DNA from: Massilia yuzhufengensis
GTDB lineage: Bacteria > Pseudomonadota > Gammaproteobacteria > Burkholderiales > Burkholderiaceae_D
Length of the DNA stretch: 64,000 bases
Assembly: GCF_900112225.1 (NCBI RefSeq)
Contig: NZ_FOLD01000028.1
Span: forward strand, 1 to 64,000
Direction: 5' to 3'
Shown here: one piece after another, positions 7,045 to 15,478 of the stretch
How the letters are laid out: every line of letters starts with the position of its first letter
Numbering within the stretch: the stretch's first letter is position 1
The notes under the pieces: model-generated
Seen by the model: the letters and a program-made list of their open reading frames with translations, nothing else
Told to the model about the DNA's origin: nothing
Databases searched by the model: none
Position numbers and translations under genes: made by a program

Positions 7045-8802
7045 CTACTTCGCCCAACTATCCTTCAGCGTCGTCACCCGGTTGAACACCGGCTTGCCCG
7101 GTTTCGACTCCACGCGATCGGCCACGAAATACCCGTGCCGTTCGAACTGGAAGCGCTGGTCCGCCACCGCCTGGACCATGCCCGGCTCCAGGTAAGCCGT
7201 GATGGTCTCGAGCGCATTCGGATTGAGCGCGGCCTTGAAGTCCTTGCCGCCGGCATCCGGCTGCGGGTCGGTAAACAAGCGGTCATACAGGCGCACCTCG
7301 GCCTCGAGCGCCGTGGCGGCGCTGACCCAGGTGATGTTGCCCTTGACCTTGTAGTTATCCGCCCCCGGCGTACCCGATTTCGAATCCTCGAAATACTTCA
7401 CGTGCACGGCCGTCACCTTGCCGTCCGCATCCTTGTCGAAGCCGGTGCATTCCACCACGAAGCCATACTTCAGGCGCACGCGCGCGCCCGGCTGGTCGCC
7501 GACGGGCGGGGTGAAGCGGTGGTAGCCCTTGGTCGGCACTTCCATGAAGTCTTCCTGCTCGATCCACAGCTCGCGCGTGAACGGGAAGCTGCGCACGCCC
7601 ATCTCCGGGTGGTGCGGGTGGACCGGCGACGTGCATTCGACCGACTCGCCTTCGGGGAAGTTGTCGACGATGAGTTTCAACGGACGCAGCACGGCGATGG
7701 CGCGCGGCGCCTTCGGATCGAGGTCGTCGCGCAGCGCGCCTTCCAGGGTGCTCATGTCGATCCAGCCGTCGGCTTTCGACACGCCGATGCGCTCGCAGAA
7801 CAGCTGGATCGATTCGGGCGTGTAGCCGCGCCGGCGCAGGCCGACGATGGTGGGCATGCGCGGGTCGTCCCAGCCCGTGACCACGCCTTCGTCGACCAGC
7901 TGGCGCAGCTTACGCTTGGAGGTCACGACGTAGGTGAGGTTGAGGCGCGCCATCTCGTACTGGCGCGGCACCGGGCGCGGGAAGAAGCCGCCGTCGGCCA
8001 GGGTCTCCACCAGCCAGTCGTACATCGGGCGGTGGTCCTGGAATTCGAGCGTGCAGATCGAATGGGTGATCGACTCGAGCGCATCCGAGATCGGGTGCGT
8101 GTAGTCGTACATCGGGTAGATGCACCAGTCGTCGCCCGTGCGGTGGTGGTGCGCGTGGCGGATGCGGTACAGCGCCGGGTCGCGGTTGGTCATGTTGGGC
8201 GAGGCCATCGCGTCTTCGCTCATCTTGGCGCGCAGGATGTGTTCGCCGTCCTTGAACTTGCCGGCCTTCATGTCGCGGAACAGCTGCAGCGACTCGTCCA
8301 CCGGGCGGTTGCGGAAGGGCGAGTTGGTGCCTGGCGTGCCGAAGTTGCCGCGGTTCTTCTGCATCTCTTCGGCGCTCTGGCTGTCCACATAGGCCTTGCC
8401 TTCGCGGATCAGGTACTCGGCCATCTCGTAGAGCTTGTCGAAGTAGTCGCTCGCGTAGTGCAGGAATTCCTCGCCGCCCTGGTTCCACGAGAAGCCGAGC
8501 CATTTCACGCTGTCCATGATGGTGTCGACGTATTCCTGGTCTTCCTTCTCCGGATTGGTGTCGTCGAAGCGCAGGTGGCAGCGGCCGGCGTAATCGCGCG
8601 CCAGGCCGAAGTTCAGGCAGATCGATTTGGCGTGGCCCACGTGCAGGTAGCCGTTAGGCTCAGGCGGGAAGCGCGTGATGACTTGCGGCATGCCTTCGCG
8701 GGCGTGGGTGCCGGCCGCAAGGTCGTTGTCGATAATGGCCCGGAGGAAATTCGACGACGGGGCATTGCCCGTTGCCGGGTTATTCTTCTTTTCGTTGCTC
8801 AT
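7045..8802 (-). CDS. glnS: Glutaminyl-tRNA synthetase
   Basis: A 585-residue class I aminoacyl-tRNA synthetase that charges tRNA-Gln in the cytosol. The ATP-binding HIGH-type motif appears as RFPPEPNGYLHVGHAKS near residue 45-61, and a KMSKS-type loop as VTSKRKL in the middle. The C-terminal half carries the beta-barrel anticodon-binding domains. The length suits bacterial GlnS with a slightly longer tail. It is monocistronic, with a hairpin at 6965-6998 after it and a divergent small reading frame upstream. Confidence 0.96.
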   Translation of the reverse strand: MSNEKKNNPATGNAPSSNFLRAIIDNDLAAGTHAREGMPQVITRFPPEPNGYLHVGHAKSICLNFGLARDYAGRCHLRFDDTNPEKEDQEYVDTIMDSVKWLGFSWNQGGEEFLHYASDYFDKLYEMAEYLIREGKAYVDSQSAEEMQKNRGNFGTPGTNSPFRNRPVDESLQLFRDMKAGKFKDGEHILRAKMSEDAMASPNMTNRDPALYRIRHAHHHRTGDDWCIYPMYDYTHPISDALESITHSICTLEFQDHRPMYDWLVETLADGGFFPRPVPRQYEMARLNLTYVVTSKRKLRQLVDEGVVTGWDDPRMPTIVGLRRRGYTPESIQLFCERIGVSKADGWIDMSTLEGALRDDLDPKAPRAIAVLRPLKLIVDNFPEGESVECTSPVHPHHPEMGVRSFPFTRELWIEQEDFMEVPTKGYHRFTPPVGDQPGARVRLKYGFVVECTGFDKDADGKVTAVHVKYFEDSKSGTPGADNYKVKGNITWVSAATALEAEVRLYDRLFTDPQPDAGGKDFKAALNPNALETITAYLEPGMVQAVADQRFQFERHGYFVADRVESKPGKPVFNRVTTLKDSWAK

Positions 8803-8944
8803 GAAAAAGGAATTGAATAGAGGGAAGTGGCGGACATTTTACCGTACCGACGCCAAGGCGGCCTCCTATGTGGCGGAACGCACGGTGAGGCGGGTCAGGC
8901 CGCAGCATACTTGGGCTCATTCGGTCCACCTGCAAGGTTCACCC

Positions 8945-9067
8945 ATGAAAACCCTCGCCACGCATCCGGAGCTGGTGCGCGCCTGGCTGCTGGCTGTCGC
9001 CGGCATGCCGCCGCCGCCGCCGGCCCGTCCCGCCAAACCGGCGCCGGCCAAGCCCCTGCAGCACTGA
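8945..9067 (+). CDS. Possible 40-residue proline-rich protein
   Basis: An ATG at 8945 with AAGG eight bases upstream opens a 40-codon frame ending at a TGA. The product begins with a short amphipathic helix (HPELVRAWLLAVAG) and continues as a Pro/Ala/Lys tail. It lies between divergent glnS and the J-domain gene. Evidence is limited to the ribosome-binding site and plausible composition, and it may be spurious. Confidence 0.35.
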   Translation: MKTLATHPELVRAWLLAVAGMPPPPPARPAKPAPAKPLQH

Positions 9068-9174
9068 AACGCGCTGCCGGCAGGCCTGCGCGCCGGCCGG
9101 TCACGCCACGGTATCGTTTTCTATAGGATAATCTCGTTTTTGCCGTCTTGCGGCTGTTGCGGGGAGAGTTCCAG

Positions 9175-9465
9175 TTGGAAAATTTATACGCGATCCTCGG
9201 CGTCGCCCCCAATGCCGGCGACGACGAGATCAAGAAAGTCTATCGCTCGCTGGCCATGCGCTACCACCCGGACCGCAACCAGGCGCCGGGCGCCGAGGCG
9301 CGCTTCAAGGCCGTCAGCAAGGCCTACGAGATCCTGTCCGATCCCGTCAAGCGGGCCGACTACAACCAGAGCGTCAACCACCGCATCGTGCTCGATGCCG
9401 AGGCCGAAGCCTTCGAGCTGTGGCGCTCGCTGTTCGCCCTGAACGGCGTCAACCTGCAGGTCTGA
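9175..9465 (+). CDS. Small J-domain protein
   Basis: A 96-residue protein that is almost only a DnaJ J-domain (residues 1-70), with the diagnostic HPD tripeptide at about 31-33 (RYHPDRN). There is no Gly/Phe region, zinc finger or substrate-binding domain. It should stimulate the ATPase of an Hsp70 (DnaK/HscA type), perhaps for specific clients. TTG at 9175 is chosen because GGGGAG lies about nine bases upstream and the J-domain helix I starts at once; another TTG at 9148 would add nine residues. Three unknown genes follow in the same direction, and a DnaK partner is not in the window. Confidence 0.8.
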   Translation: MENLYAILGVAPNAGDDEIKKVYRSLAMRYHPDRNQAPGAEARFKAVSKAYEILSDPVKRADYNQSVNHRIVLDAEAEAFELWRSLFALNGVNLQV

Positions 9466-9526
9466 GCCGCAATCCGGCCCGCCCCGCCGGCGCCTCCATT
9501 ACGCACACGAATCAACAAGGCACACC

Positions 9527-10036
9527 ATGAAAAACGTACATCCCGAATTCTCGTTCCAGTCGCGCGAGCTGGACGGGCAGATCGAGGGCACGCTGGGCGA
9601 CCCGCCCAACAAGAAGAACTACAACATGATGGTCGGCGCGCTGGTCTCCGAATACGCCAGCGGCTCGGGCCTGGATGACGTCAACCTGATGGCCTTCGCA
9701 CTCGTTGACTGTATCAAGTTCAAGGATCCGAAGGGCCTGCTGCGCGAAGCGGCGGACTATGAAGGCAGCGACCCTGCGCGCGTATTCGCGATGGCCGAAT
9801 GCGACGGCGAGCAGGGCGGCGCCATGTATGCGGCCATGACCGCCAACTACCCGGAACTGGCGCGCCAGGCCATCATCACGGCCTTCCTGTACAAGAACCA
9901 GGCGCGCTGGGAAGACGAGGACCGCGACTTCGACCGCCTGGCCGAAGGCGACGAGGGCGATGACGACGACCTGGAAGACTCGGCCGCCACCGACGACTTC
10001 ACCCAGCTGTTCGATGGCGAGGGAGAGCGCGAATGA
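9527..10036 (+). CDS. Hypothetical acidic protein
   Basis: A 169-residue soluble protein. The N-terminal two thirds look folded, with several predicted helices (MVGALVSEYASGSG, MAFALVDCIKF). The last 35 residues are a strongly acidic, probably disordered tail rich in Asp/Glu. No family recognised. The stop overlaps the next ATG by four bases, so it is translationally coupled to the following gene. Confidence 0.7.
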   Translation: MKNVHPEFSFQSRELDGQIEGTLGDPPNKKNYNMMVGALVSEYASGSGLDDVNLMAFALVDCIKFKDPKGLLREAADYEGSDPARVFAMAECDGEQGGAMYAAMTANYPELARQAIITAFLYKNQARWEDEDRDFDRLAEGDEGDDDDLEDSAATDDFTQLFDGEGERE

Positions 10037-10827
10037 GCGATGAAAGCACTAGCGACAACCCATCCATGTTGCCCGCGCTGACCCGCCAGGTCAGCGAACT
10101 GGTGCTGGCCGGCTCGCTCGACCACGCCGAGGAAGCGTTCTCGCAGGCCGCCGACGAGCACGGCGACTACGCCGTGGCCGAAGTCCTGTCGACCCTGCCG
10201 CCGCAAGTGACCGCGCTGCACCTGGCCGGCTTCGACGGCGGCAAGACCTCGATCGCGACCCTCCTGGTGCCGCCGAAGGCCTGGGCCGACAGCCTGGCCT
10301 ACATCGCCGCCACCTGGCCGGACAACATGATCGAGGACGATCCCGAGCGCATCGCCGAGAACCTGTTCAACCACGTGCACGGCATCGTGTATGCCAACGA
10401 CGACGAAGACCGTCGGCACGAACTGCTGCTCGAAGCCGCGGCCACCGACCACGGCGCGACCGTGTTCGCCATCATGTGGTCGCTGGCCCCGAAGGAAATC
10501 CTGGAACTGGCCGGCGAAATCCTGAGCAAGGGCCGCTACGTCACGGCCCAGACCAGCGGCGACAGCGACATCGCGCCGCTGGCGGTCGACCTGGCCAAGG
10601 CCAGCGAAGACGGCTGGGAGCGTTCGCTGCTCGAACTGTTCCCGGAATTCCGCCACAGCGCCGAAATGGCCGACGTCGAGCTGCCGGACGACCCGGACGA
10701 AGAATCGCCCTTCATGCAGCGCAGCACGCGCGAACTGCTGTACCGTCTGCGCAAGCAGGTGCCGTCGGTGCGCAGCTCGCCACGCCGCAGCACCCGCAGG
10801 AGCCTGGGCACGGACATCTTCTCGTGA
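10033..10827 (+). CDS. Hypothetical protein, second of coupled trio
   Basis: A 264-residue soluble, acidic, mostly helical protein starting inside the previous stop (ATGA). It ends in an Arg/Ser-rich tail. No catalytic motif, membrane segment or signal is visible and no family was recognised. Close coupling with the genes before and after suggests a shared complex or pathway. Confidence 0.7.
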   Translation: MSDESTSDNPSMLPALTRQVSELVLAGSLDHAEEAFSQAADEHGDYAVAEVLSTLPPQVTALHLAGFDGGKTSIATLLVPPKAWADSLAYIAATWPDNMIEDDPERIAENLFNHVHGIVYANDDEDRRHELLLEAAATDHGATVFAIMWSLAPKEILELAGEILSKGRYVTAQTSGDSDIAPLAVDLAKASEDGWERSLLELFPEFRHSAEMADVELPDDPDEESPFMQRSTRELLYRLRKQVPSVRSSPRRSTRRSLGTDIFS

Positions 10828-10844
10828 GCGGGGCGCCAGGATCC

Positions 10845-11717
10845 ATGCTGCCCGCCATCGTCATCGAGAAGCTGCCGCGCCTGGTGCGCGTGATCAAGCT
10901 GCTGCCGGCCGAAGCCACGCCCGATGAAGCGCTGGGGCTGGCGGACGAGCTGTCCGGCATTACCGCGATGGTGGCCGAGAAGTTCACCAACGACCGCACC
11001 GCCGAAGGCATCCAGCGCGCCATGCTGCTGGCCGTGGGCGGTGTGTCGCTGGGCCTGGAGCAGCTGGTGGAAAGCGAAGACGACCTCGACGCGCTCGACG
11101 TGCTGGTCGAGGATGGCGCAGAAGCCGTGTTCCAGGCCGGCTTCCGGCTGGTGCGCGAACTCTCTGCCATGCCCGAGGACAGCCTGGTGGGCGAATACGA
11201 CACCGACCCGATCTACGCCCAGCGCCGCCTGAAGGAACTGTTCGTCGACCTGTGCACGGCCGACCCCGGGGAAACCTGGACCGGCTACGAGCGCTACCAG
11301 GGCCAGCTCAAGCAGCGCCACCAGGTGCAGGCAATCGTGCGCGCGGCCCAGTGGCTGCGCCGGCATCACTACGAAGGCCCGATCAACGACCCGGACCTGA
11401 ACGCCGAAGGCGTGATCGCGCTGGCGATCATCTTCGCGGTGGAGGGCGGCGCGCGCGTCACCGCGCGCACCGGGCAGAAGGAGTTCGAGCGCCTGGTGAA
11501 ATCGGTGCGCAAGAACAAGCCCGATTTCGAGGCCGGCTGGGCCGAACTGCTCACGCGCATTCCGGTGGCGCACCAGGCAGTCATCGCCGAGCGCATCGCC
11601 ACCTACCGCGCGCACTGCACGGTGCTGCAGCTGTTCAAGACCAAGGCCACCATGAAGCAGCTGTTCGCCGAGCTGGAAAACTACGCCGGCTCCGAACTCG
11701 AAGCCGACTACCCGTGA
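10845..11717 (+). CDS. Hypothetical protein, third of coupled trio
   Basis: A 290-residue soluble helical protein. ATG 10845 has AGGA five bases upstream; a GTG at 10824, overlapping the preceding TGA, would add seven residues and is equally compatible with coupling. It contains repeated helical segments (VEKFTNDRTAEGIQRAM-like) but no recognised motif. The MFS gene begins ten bases after its stop, so it is probably in one operon with the J-domain gene and the transporter. Confidence 0.65.
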   Translation: MLPAIVIEKLPRLVRVIKLLPAEATPDEALGLADELSGITAMVAEKFTNDRTAEGIQRAMLLAVGGVSLGLEQLVESEDDLDALDVLVEDGAEAVFQAGFRLVRELSAMPEDSLVGEYDTDPIYAQRRLKELFVDLCTADPGETWTGYERYQGQLKQRHQVQAIVRAAQWLRRHHYEGPINDPDLNAEGVIALAIIFAVEGGARVTARTGQKEFERLVKSVRKNKPDFEAGWAELLTRIPVAHQAVIAERIATYRAHCTVLQLFKTKATMKQLFAELENYAGSELEADYP

Positions 11718-11727
11718 CGGCGCTGCC

Positions 11728-12927
11728 ATGAACACGCGCGGTCCGATCGCAGCGGGAAGCCCAGCCTTCCGCCGCATCAACCGCGCCATGGCCTTCGGCG
11801 GCTTCTCCGTCTTTGCGCTGCTCTACTGCGTCCAGCCGCTGATGCCGCTGCTGGCGCGCGATTTTTCCCTCACTCCCGCACAAAGCAGCCTGGCGCTGTC
11901 GGTGTCCACCGCCACCCTGGCGGTGGCGCTGCTCGCATCCGGCTTCCTGGCCGAGCGCATCGGCCGCAAGCAGATCATGACGGCCTCGATGCTTGGCGGC
12001 GCGCTGCTCACGCTGGGCTGCGCCTTCGCGGCCGACTACACCCAGCTGGTGGGCCTGCGCGTGCTGCTTGGCCTGGTGCTGGGCGGCCTGCCGGCCGTGG
12101 CCATGGCCTATCTCAGCGACGAGATCGAAGGGTCTTCGCTTGGCCTGTCGATGGGCATGTACATCAGCGGCAGCGCGTTCGGCGGCATGAGCGGGCGGGT
12201 GCTGTCGTCGGTGATCAGCGATTATTCCTCGTGGCGGGTGGCGGTCGGGGTGCTGGGCGTGGCGGGGCTGTACGCGGCCTGGGAATTCGCGCGCAGCCTG
12301 CCGCCCTCGCGCCACGCGGGCAGGGAGAGCGCACCCGGGCCGGGCTTGCGCGCCGGCTTGCGCACCCACCTGGCAGACGCTGGCCTGCCCTGGCTGTTCG
12401 TGCTGTCCTTCCTGCTGATGGGCTGCTTCGTGAGCCTGTACAACTACATCAGCTACCGCCTGCTGGGCGCGCCGTTCGGCCTGAGCCAGAGCGCGGTGGG
12501 GACGGTGTCGCTGCTCTACCTGCTCGGCATCTTCAGCGCGATGTGGGCCGGCAAGCTGGCCGACCGCCTGGGCCGGCGCAACGTGCTGTGGCTGGTGCTG
12601 GGCGTGATGCTCGCCGGGCTCCTGGTGACGCTGCACGATTCGGTGCCGGCGGTGGTGCTGGGCACGGGCCTGGCCACCTTCGGCTTCTTCGCCTCGCATT
12701 CGGTGGCCAGCAGCTGGGTCGGTCGGCGCGCTAGAGCGCCGCAGGCGCTGGCTTCGGGCATCTACCTGTTCTGCTACTACCTGGGCTCCAGCGTGGTCGG
12801 GTGGTTCACCGGGTATGTGTGGGAGCACTGGGCCTGGCCGGGCGTGGTGGCCGTGCTTGGCGCCCTGCTGGCGCTGGCGATGGCCATCGCGCTGCGCCTG
12901 CGCTCGCTGGCGCCGATCTCTTCGTAG
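11728..12927 (+). CDS. MFS transporter, YnfM-like
   Basis: A 399-residue major facilitator with about twelve membrane helices. The motif-A loop appears as GFLAERIGRKQIM after helix 2 and a related loop as GKLADRLGRRNVL after helix 8. Such proteins export drugs or metabolites by proton antiport in the inner membrane; substrate unknown. It starts ten bases after the third unknown gene. Its TAG stop is formed by the left edge of the repeat element at 12924-13040. Confidence 0.88.
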   Translation: MNTRGPIAAGSPAFRRINRAMAFGGFSVFALLYCVQPLMPLLARDFSLTPAQSSLALSVSTATLAVALLASGFLAERIGRKQIMTASMLGGALLTLGCAFAADYTQLVGLRVLLGLVLGGLPAVAMAYLSDEIEGSSLGLSMGMYISGSAFGGMSGRVLSSVISDYSSWRVAVGVLGVAGLYAAWEFARSLPPSRHAGRESAPGPGLRAGLRTHLADAGLPWLFVLSFLLMGCFVSLYNYISYRLLGAPFGLSQSAVGTVSLLYLLGIFSAMWAGKLADRLGRRNVLWLVLGVMLAGLLVTLHDSVPAVVLGTGLATFGFFASHSVASSWVGRRARAPQALASGIYLFCYYLGSSVVGWFTGYVWEHWAWPGVVAVLGALLALAMAIALRLRSLAPISS

Positions 12928-13040
12928 GGTGGTCCGGGCCACGAAAGGCGGCTCCGCCGACCGCGCGTTCGACTCCGGCTGGCGCAGCGGGAGAACAGGC
13001 ACTGGCTGGACGCGCGTTCGGCGTAGCCGAACACCCTACG
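12924..13040. repeat. Dispersed repeat family A, copy 2, between convergent genes
   Basis: Left edge CGTAGGGTGGTC, right edge GAACACCCTACG, with GCTCCGCCGACCGCGCG inside. The TAG in the left edge is the stop codon of the MFS gene (12925-12927). The CTA in the right edge is, on the minus strand, the TAG stop of the DUF2812 gene (13036-13038). The element therefore fills the whole gap between two convergent genes. Confidence 0.75.
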
Positions 13041-13578
13041 CAGCGATGGGCCCGCCCAGCTGCCGGATCCGCGCCATCAGCTTCACCACCGTGTACGGCA
13101 CGATCAGCACGTACAGCGCCAGCACCACGCACAGCGGCACCAGGAAGGGCAGGGACAGCTGCTCCCGCACCAGCTGCTTGTCGGTGATGACGACCATGAC
13201 GAACAGCGGCAGGCAGCTGGCCACCAGCATGGCCAGGCGGTCCTTGAATTTCTTGGCCTTGGACGCGTTGTCGGTGAACAGTTCCGGCGCCTTGCCTTGC
13301 ACGGCCTGGGTGCGCCAGTAGTGCCAGCCCACCGTCGTCGCGGCCAGCGACCAGCCGGCGTCCTGCATCAGCTGCTGGAAGGACGGATCCTGGCTGGCGC
13401 CGGGGTAGTCGATGCGGTAGATGGTGTCGGCCGGCTCGCCGCGGCGGAAAGTCCAGAAGCACAGCGGGTTCACATCGAGCAGGTGCAGCCCTTGCCGCGC
13501 CATCGCGCGCAGCCACGCCTCCTGCTGTTCGTCCTCGTGGGCCCAGAAAAACTTGAAAGTCGTCACCGTCTTGCTCAC
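13036..13578 (-). CDS. DUF2812-type membrane protein
   Basis: A 180-residue protein. The N-terminal 100 residues match the DUF2812 pattern (FKFFWAHEDEQQEAWLRAMARQG, then FRRGEPADTIYRIDY), followed by two membrane helices at about 115-165. Genes of this family are usually paired with PadR regulators, as here: it overlaps the PadR gene upstream by four bases. The role is unknown, probably membrane-associated and under PadR control. Confidence 0.8.
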   Translation of the reverse strand: MSKTVTTFKFFWAHEDEQQEAWLRAMARQGLHLLDVNPLCFWTFRRGEPADTIYRIDYPGASQDPSFQQLMQDAGWSLAATTVGWHYWRTQAVQGKAPELFTDNASKAKKFKDRLAMLVASCLPLFVMVVITDKQLVREQLSLPFLVPLCVVLALYVLIVPYTVVKLMARIRQLGGPIAA

Positions 13579-13913
13579 GCTGCTTCTCCCTTGCTGAAAT
13601 GTGATAGTGCGAACTGCCCGTTGCGTACCATGATGGCGAGCCGCCGCACCTGCTCGGCCAGCACCGCGCGGCCCTTGTCCGTCAGGCCGTAGGTCTTGCG
13701 CCGCTCGATCTCGCTTACCTTCTCGATCAGGCCCTGTTTCTCCAGGGTGGAAAACGCGCCGTACAGGGTGCCCGGCCCAATCGCGATGCTGCCCTCGCTC
13801 ATCGCTTCCACTTTCTGCATGAGCGCGTAGCCGTGCAGCGGTTCGCGCAGCGCGGCCAGCACGTAGAAGGTCGATTCCGACAGGGGCAGGTATTTCGAAA
13901 AATTGAGGTCCAC
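13575..13913 (-). CDS. PadR-family transcriptional regulator
   Basis: A 112-residue winged-helix repressor. TFYVLAALREPLHGYALMQ followed by IGPGTLYGAFSTLEKQGLI is the PadR DNA-binding signature, and the winged turn is in ERRKTYGLTDKG. The protein is short, with a minimal C-terminal helix (PadR-s2 type). It is co-transcribed with the DUF2812 gene and very likely represses its own promoter, which contains palindromic and direct repeats at 13928-13968. Confidence 0.9.
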   Translation of the reverse strand: MDLNFSKYLPLSESTFYVLAALREPLHGYALMQKVEAMSEGSIAIGPGTLYGAFSTLEKQGLIEKVSEIERRKTYGLTDKGRAVLAEQVRRLAIMVRNGQFALSHFSKGEAA

Positions 13914-13927
13914 GATCGCTCCCGTTG

Positions 13928-14001
13928 TATGTCGTTGCCCGGTATATCGAGTGACGACATATCGAGTGTCGCTATAGTAGCAGCGAACCTGGCCGTGTCA
14001 A
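13928..14001 (-). promoter_or_regulatory. PadR-operon promoter with operator repeats
   Basis: On the minus strand a perfect -35 TTGACA (13996-14001) is separated by 16 bases from TACTAT (13974-13979). Downstream of the -10 are two direct repeats of ATATCGAGTG (plus-strand 13944-13953 and 13959-13968) and an inverted pair TATGTCGT (13928-13935) / ACGACATA (13954-13961). ATGT...ACAT pairs are the usual PadR operator form, so repressor binding would block the start of transcription. Confidence 0.7.
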
Positions 14002-14082
14002 CAACTTTTTCGCAGGGATAGGGAGGGGTGCGGGCCGGACGCCCGGCCCGTGATGCGGGCAGGTATCCGGCCAGGGCTTGCG

Positions 14083-15393
14083 TCAGGGAGCGCTGCCCTT
14101 GACCACGCTGCCGCCCTGGATCACCACCGCCGGCGCTTCCAGCAACGTGACGTCGACGGTGGGGTCGCCCTTGACCGCCACCATGTCGGCAAAGCGGCCC
14201 GCCTCGACCACGCCGACATCCTTGCGCGCCAGCGCTTCGGACGCGTTGATGGTGGCGGCCTGGATCGCCTGCAGCGGCGTCATGCCATACTTGACCATCA
14301 CCGCGAACTGCTTGCCGTTGCCGCCGTGCGGATGCACGCCGGCGTCGGTGCCGAACACCATTTTCACGCCGGCCGCATGCGCCTTCCTGAAATTCTGGCG
14401 CTGGAGGTCGGTCACTTCGCGGTCCTTGCGCAGGTTATCTTCCAGCACGCCGTTCTTCTTGCCCTCGGCGGCGGTGTAGTCGCCGTTATAGATGTCCATC
14501 GACAGCCAGGCGCCATGTTTCTTGGCAAGCGCAATGCCTTCGTCGTCGATCAGGCTGGCGTGCTCGATGGTGTTGACGCCGGCCCGGATCGCGTCCTTGA
14601 TGCCGGCCGCGCCATGGGCGTGGGCCGCCACCTGCAGGCCCCACTGGTGGGCCTCGTCGACGGCGGCGCGCATCTCGGCCAGGTTCATCTGCTGCTGGCC
14701 GGGTTCCGTGTTGCGCGAGAACACGCCGCCGGTGGCGCAGATCTTGATGACCTGGGCGCCGTACTTGCGCAGGGCGCGGATCGACTTGCGCACTTCGTCC
14801 GGACTGTCGGCGTTGTACGGGTTCTTTTCGTCCATCGACGGCGGGAAGTAGGTGCTGTCGCAGTGGCTGCCGGTGGGCCCGAACGACCATGCGGCCGGGA
14901 CGATGCGCGGACCGCGCACCTTGCCGGCCGCGATGGCCTGGCCCAGGCCCACGTCGTTCCAGTCCGAGGCGCCCAGGTTGCGCACCGTGGTGAAGCCGGC
15001 GTCCAGGGTCTTGCCGGCGTGGACCACGCTCAGCGCCGACCAGAAGCGGTCGTTGTATTCGAGGCCCGTGTAGCCGCCGTAGGTAGGGTCGGAATCGAGG
15101 TGGACGTGCATGTCGATCAGGCCGGGCACCAGGGTCATGCCGGGCAGGGCGATGCGGGTGGCGCCGTCGCCGGCGGCGGCGGCGCGCGCACCGGGCTTGA
15201 TGCTCACTACCTTGCCGTCGCGCACCAGGATTTCCGGGTTCGGGATCATGCGGCCGGCGCGTACGTCGAGCAGGCGGTCGGCGGTGATGATGACGTCGGC
15301 CGCCAGGGCGCCGGAGCAGGCCGTTGCCGCCAGGCAGAACAGGGCAATGCGCGAAGTCGAACGATGCAGTCGGTCCAAGAGATTCCCCTTCAT
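14083..15393 (-). CDS. Secreted metal-dependent amidohydrolase
   Basis: A 436-residue enzyme of the amidohydrolase superfamily, close to the imidazolonepropionase/Xaa-Pro-dipeptidase-like group. It has a signal peptide at residues 1-31 (ends SGALAAD). Metal-site motifs appear in order: HVHLD, a Lys in VIKICATGG (candidate carboxylated bridge), AHAHG, IEHASLID and GTDAGVHPHG. The reaction is hydrolysis of an amide or C-N bond, substrate unknown. The signal peptide places it in the periplasm. The ATG at 15393 gives the signal peptide; the frame is open further upstream but without a better start. Confidence 0.88.
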   Translation of the reverse strand: MKGNLLDRLHRSTSRIALFCLAATACSGALAADVIITADRLLDVRAGRMIPNPEILVRDGKVVSIKPGARAAAAGDGATRIALPGMTLVPGLIDMHVHLDSDPTYGGYTGLEYNDRFWSALSVVHAGKTLDAGFTTVRNLGASDWNDVGLGQAIAAGKVRGPRIVPAAWSFGPTGSHCDSTYFPPSMDEKNPYNADSPDEVRKSIRALRKYGAQVIKICATGGVFSRNTEPGQQQMNLAEMRAAVDEAHQWGLQVAAHAHGAAGIKDAIRAGVNTIEHASLIDDEGIALAKKHGAWLSMDIYNGDYTAAEGKKNGVLEDNLRKDREVTDLQRQNFRKAHAAGVKMVFGTDAGVHPHGGNGKQFAVMVKYGMTPLQAIQAATINASEALARKDVGVVEAGRFADMVAVKGDPTVDVTLLEAPAVVIQGGSVVKGSAP

Positions 15394-15478
15394 GTTGTTG
15401 AATATGTACGAGATGCAACTTATACAGACAGTCGCAGCTGGCGTCCAGAGGCATGAAGGGGCGGCGCGGCAGGCCGGG

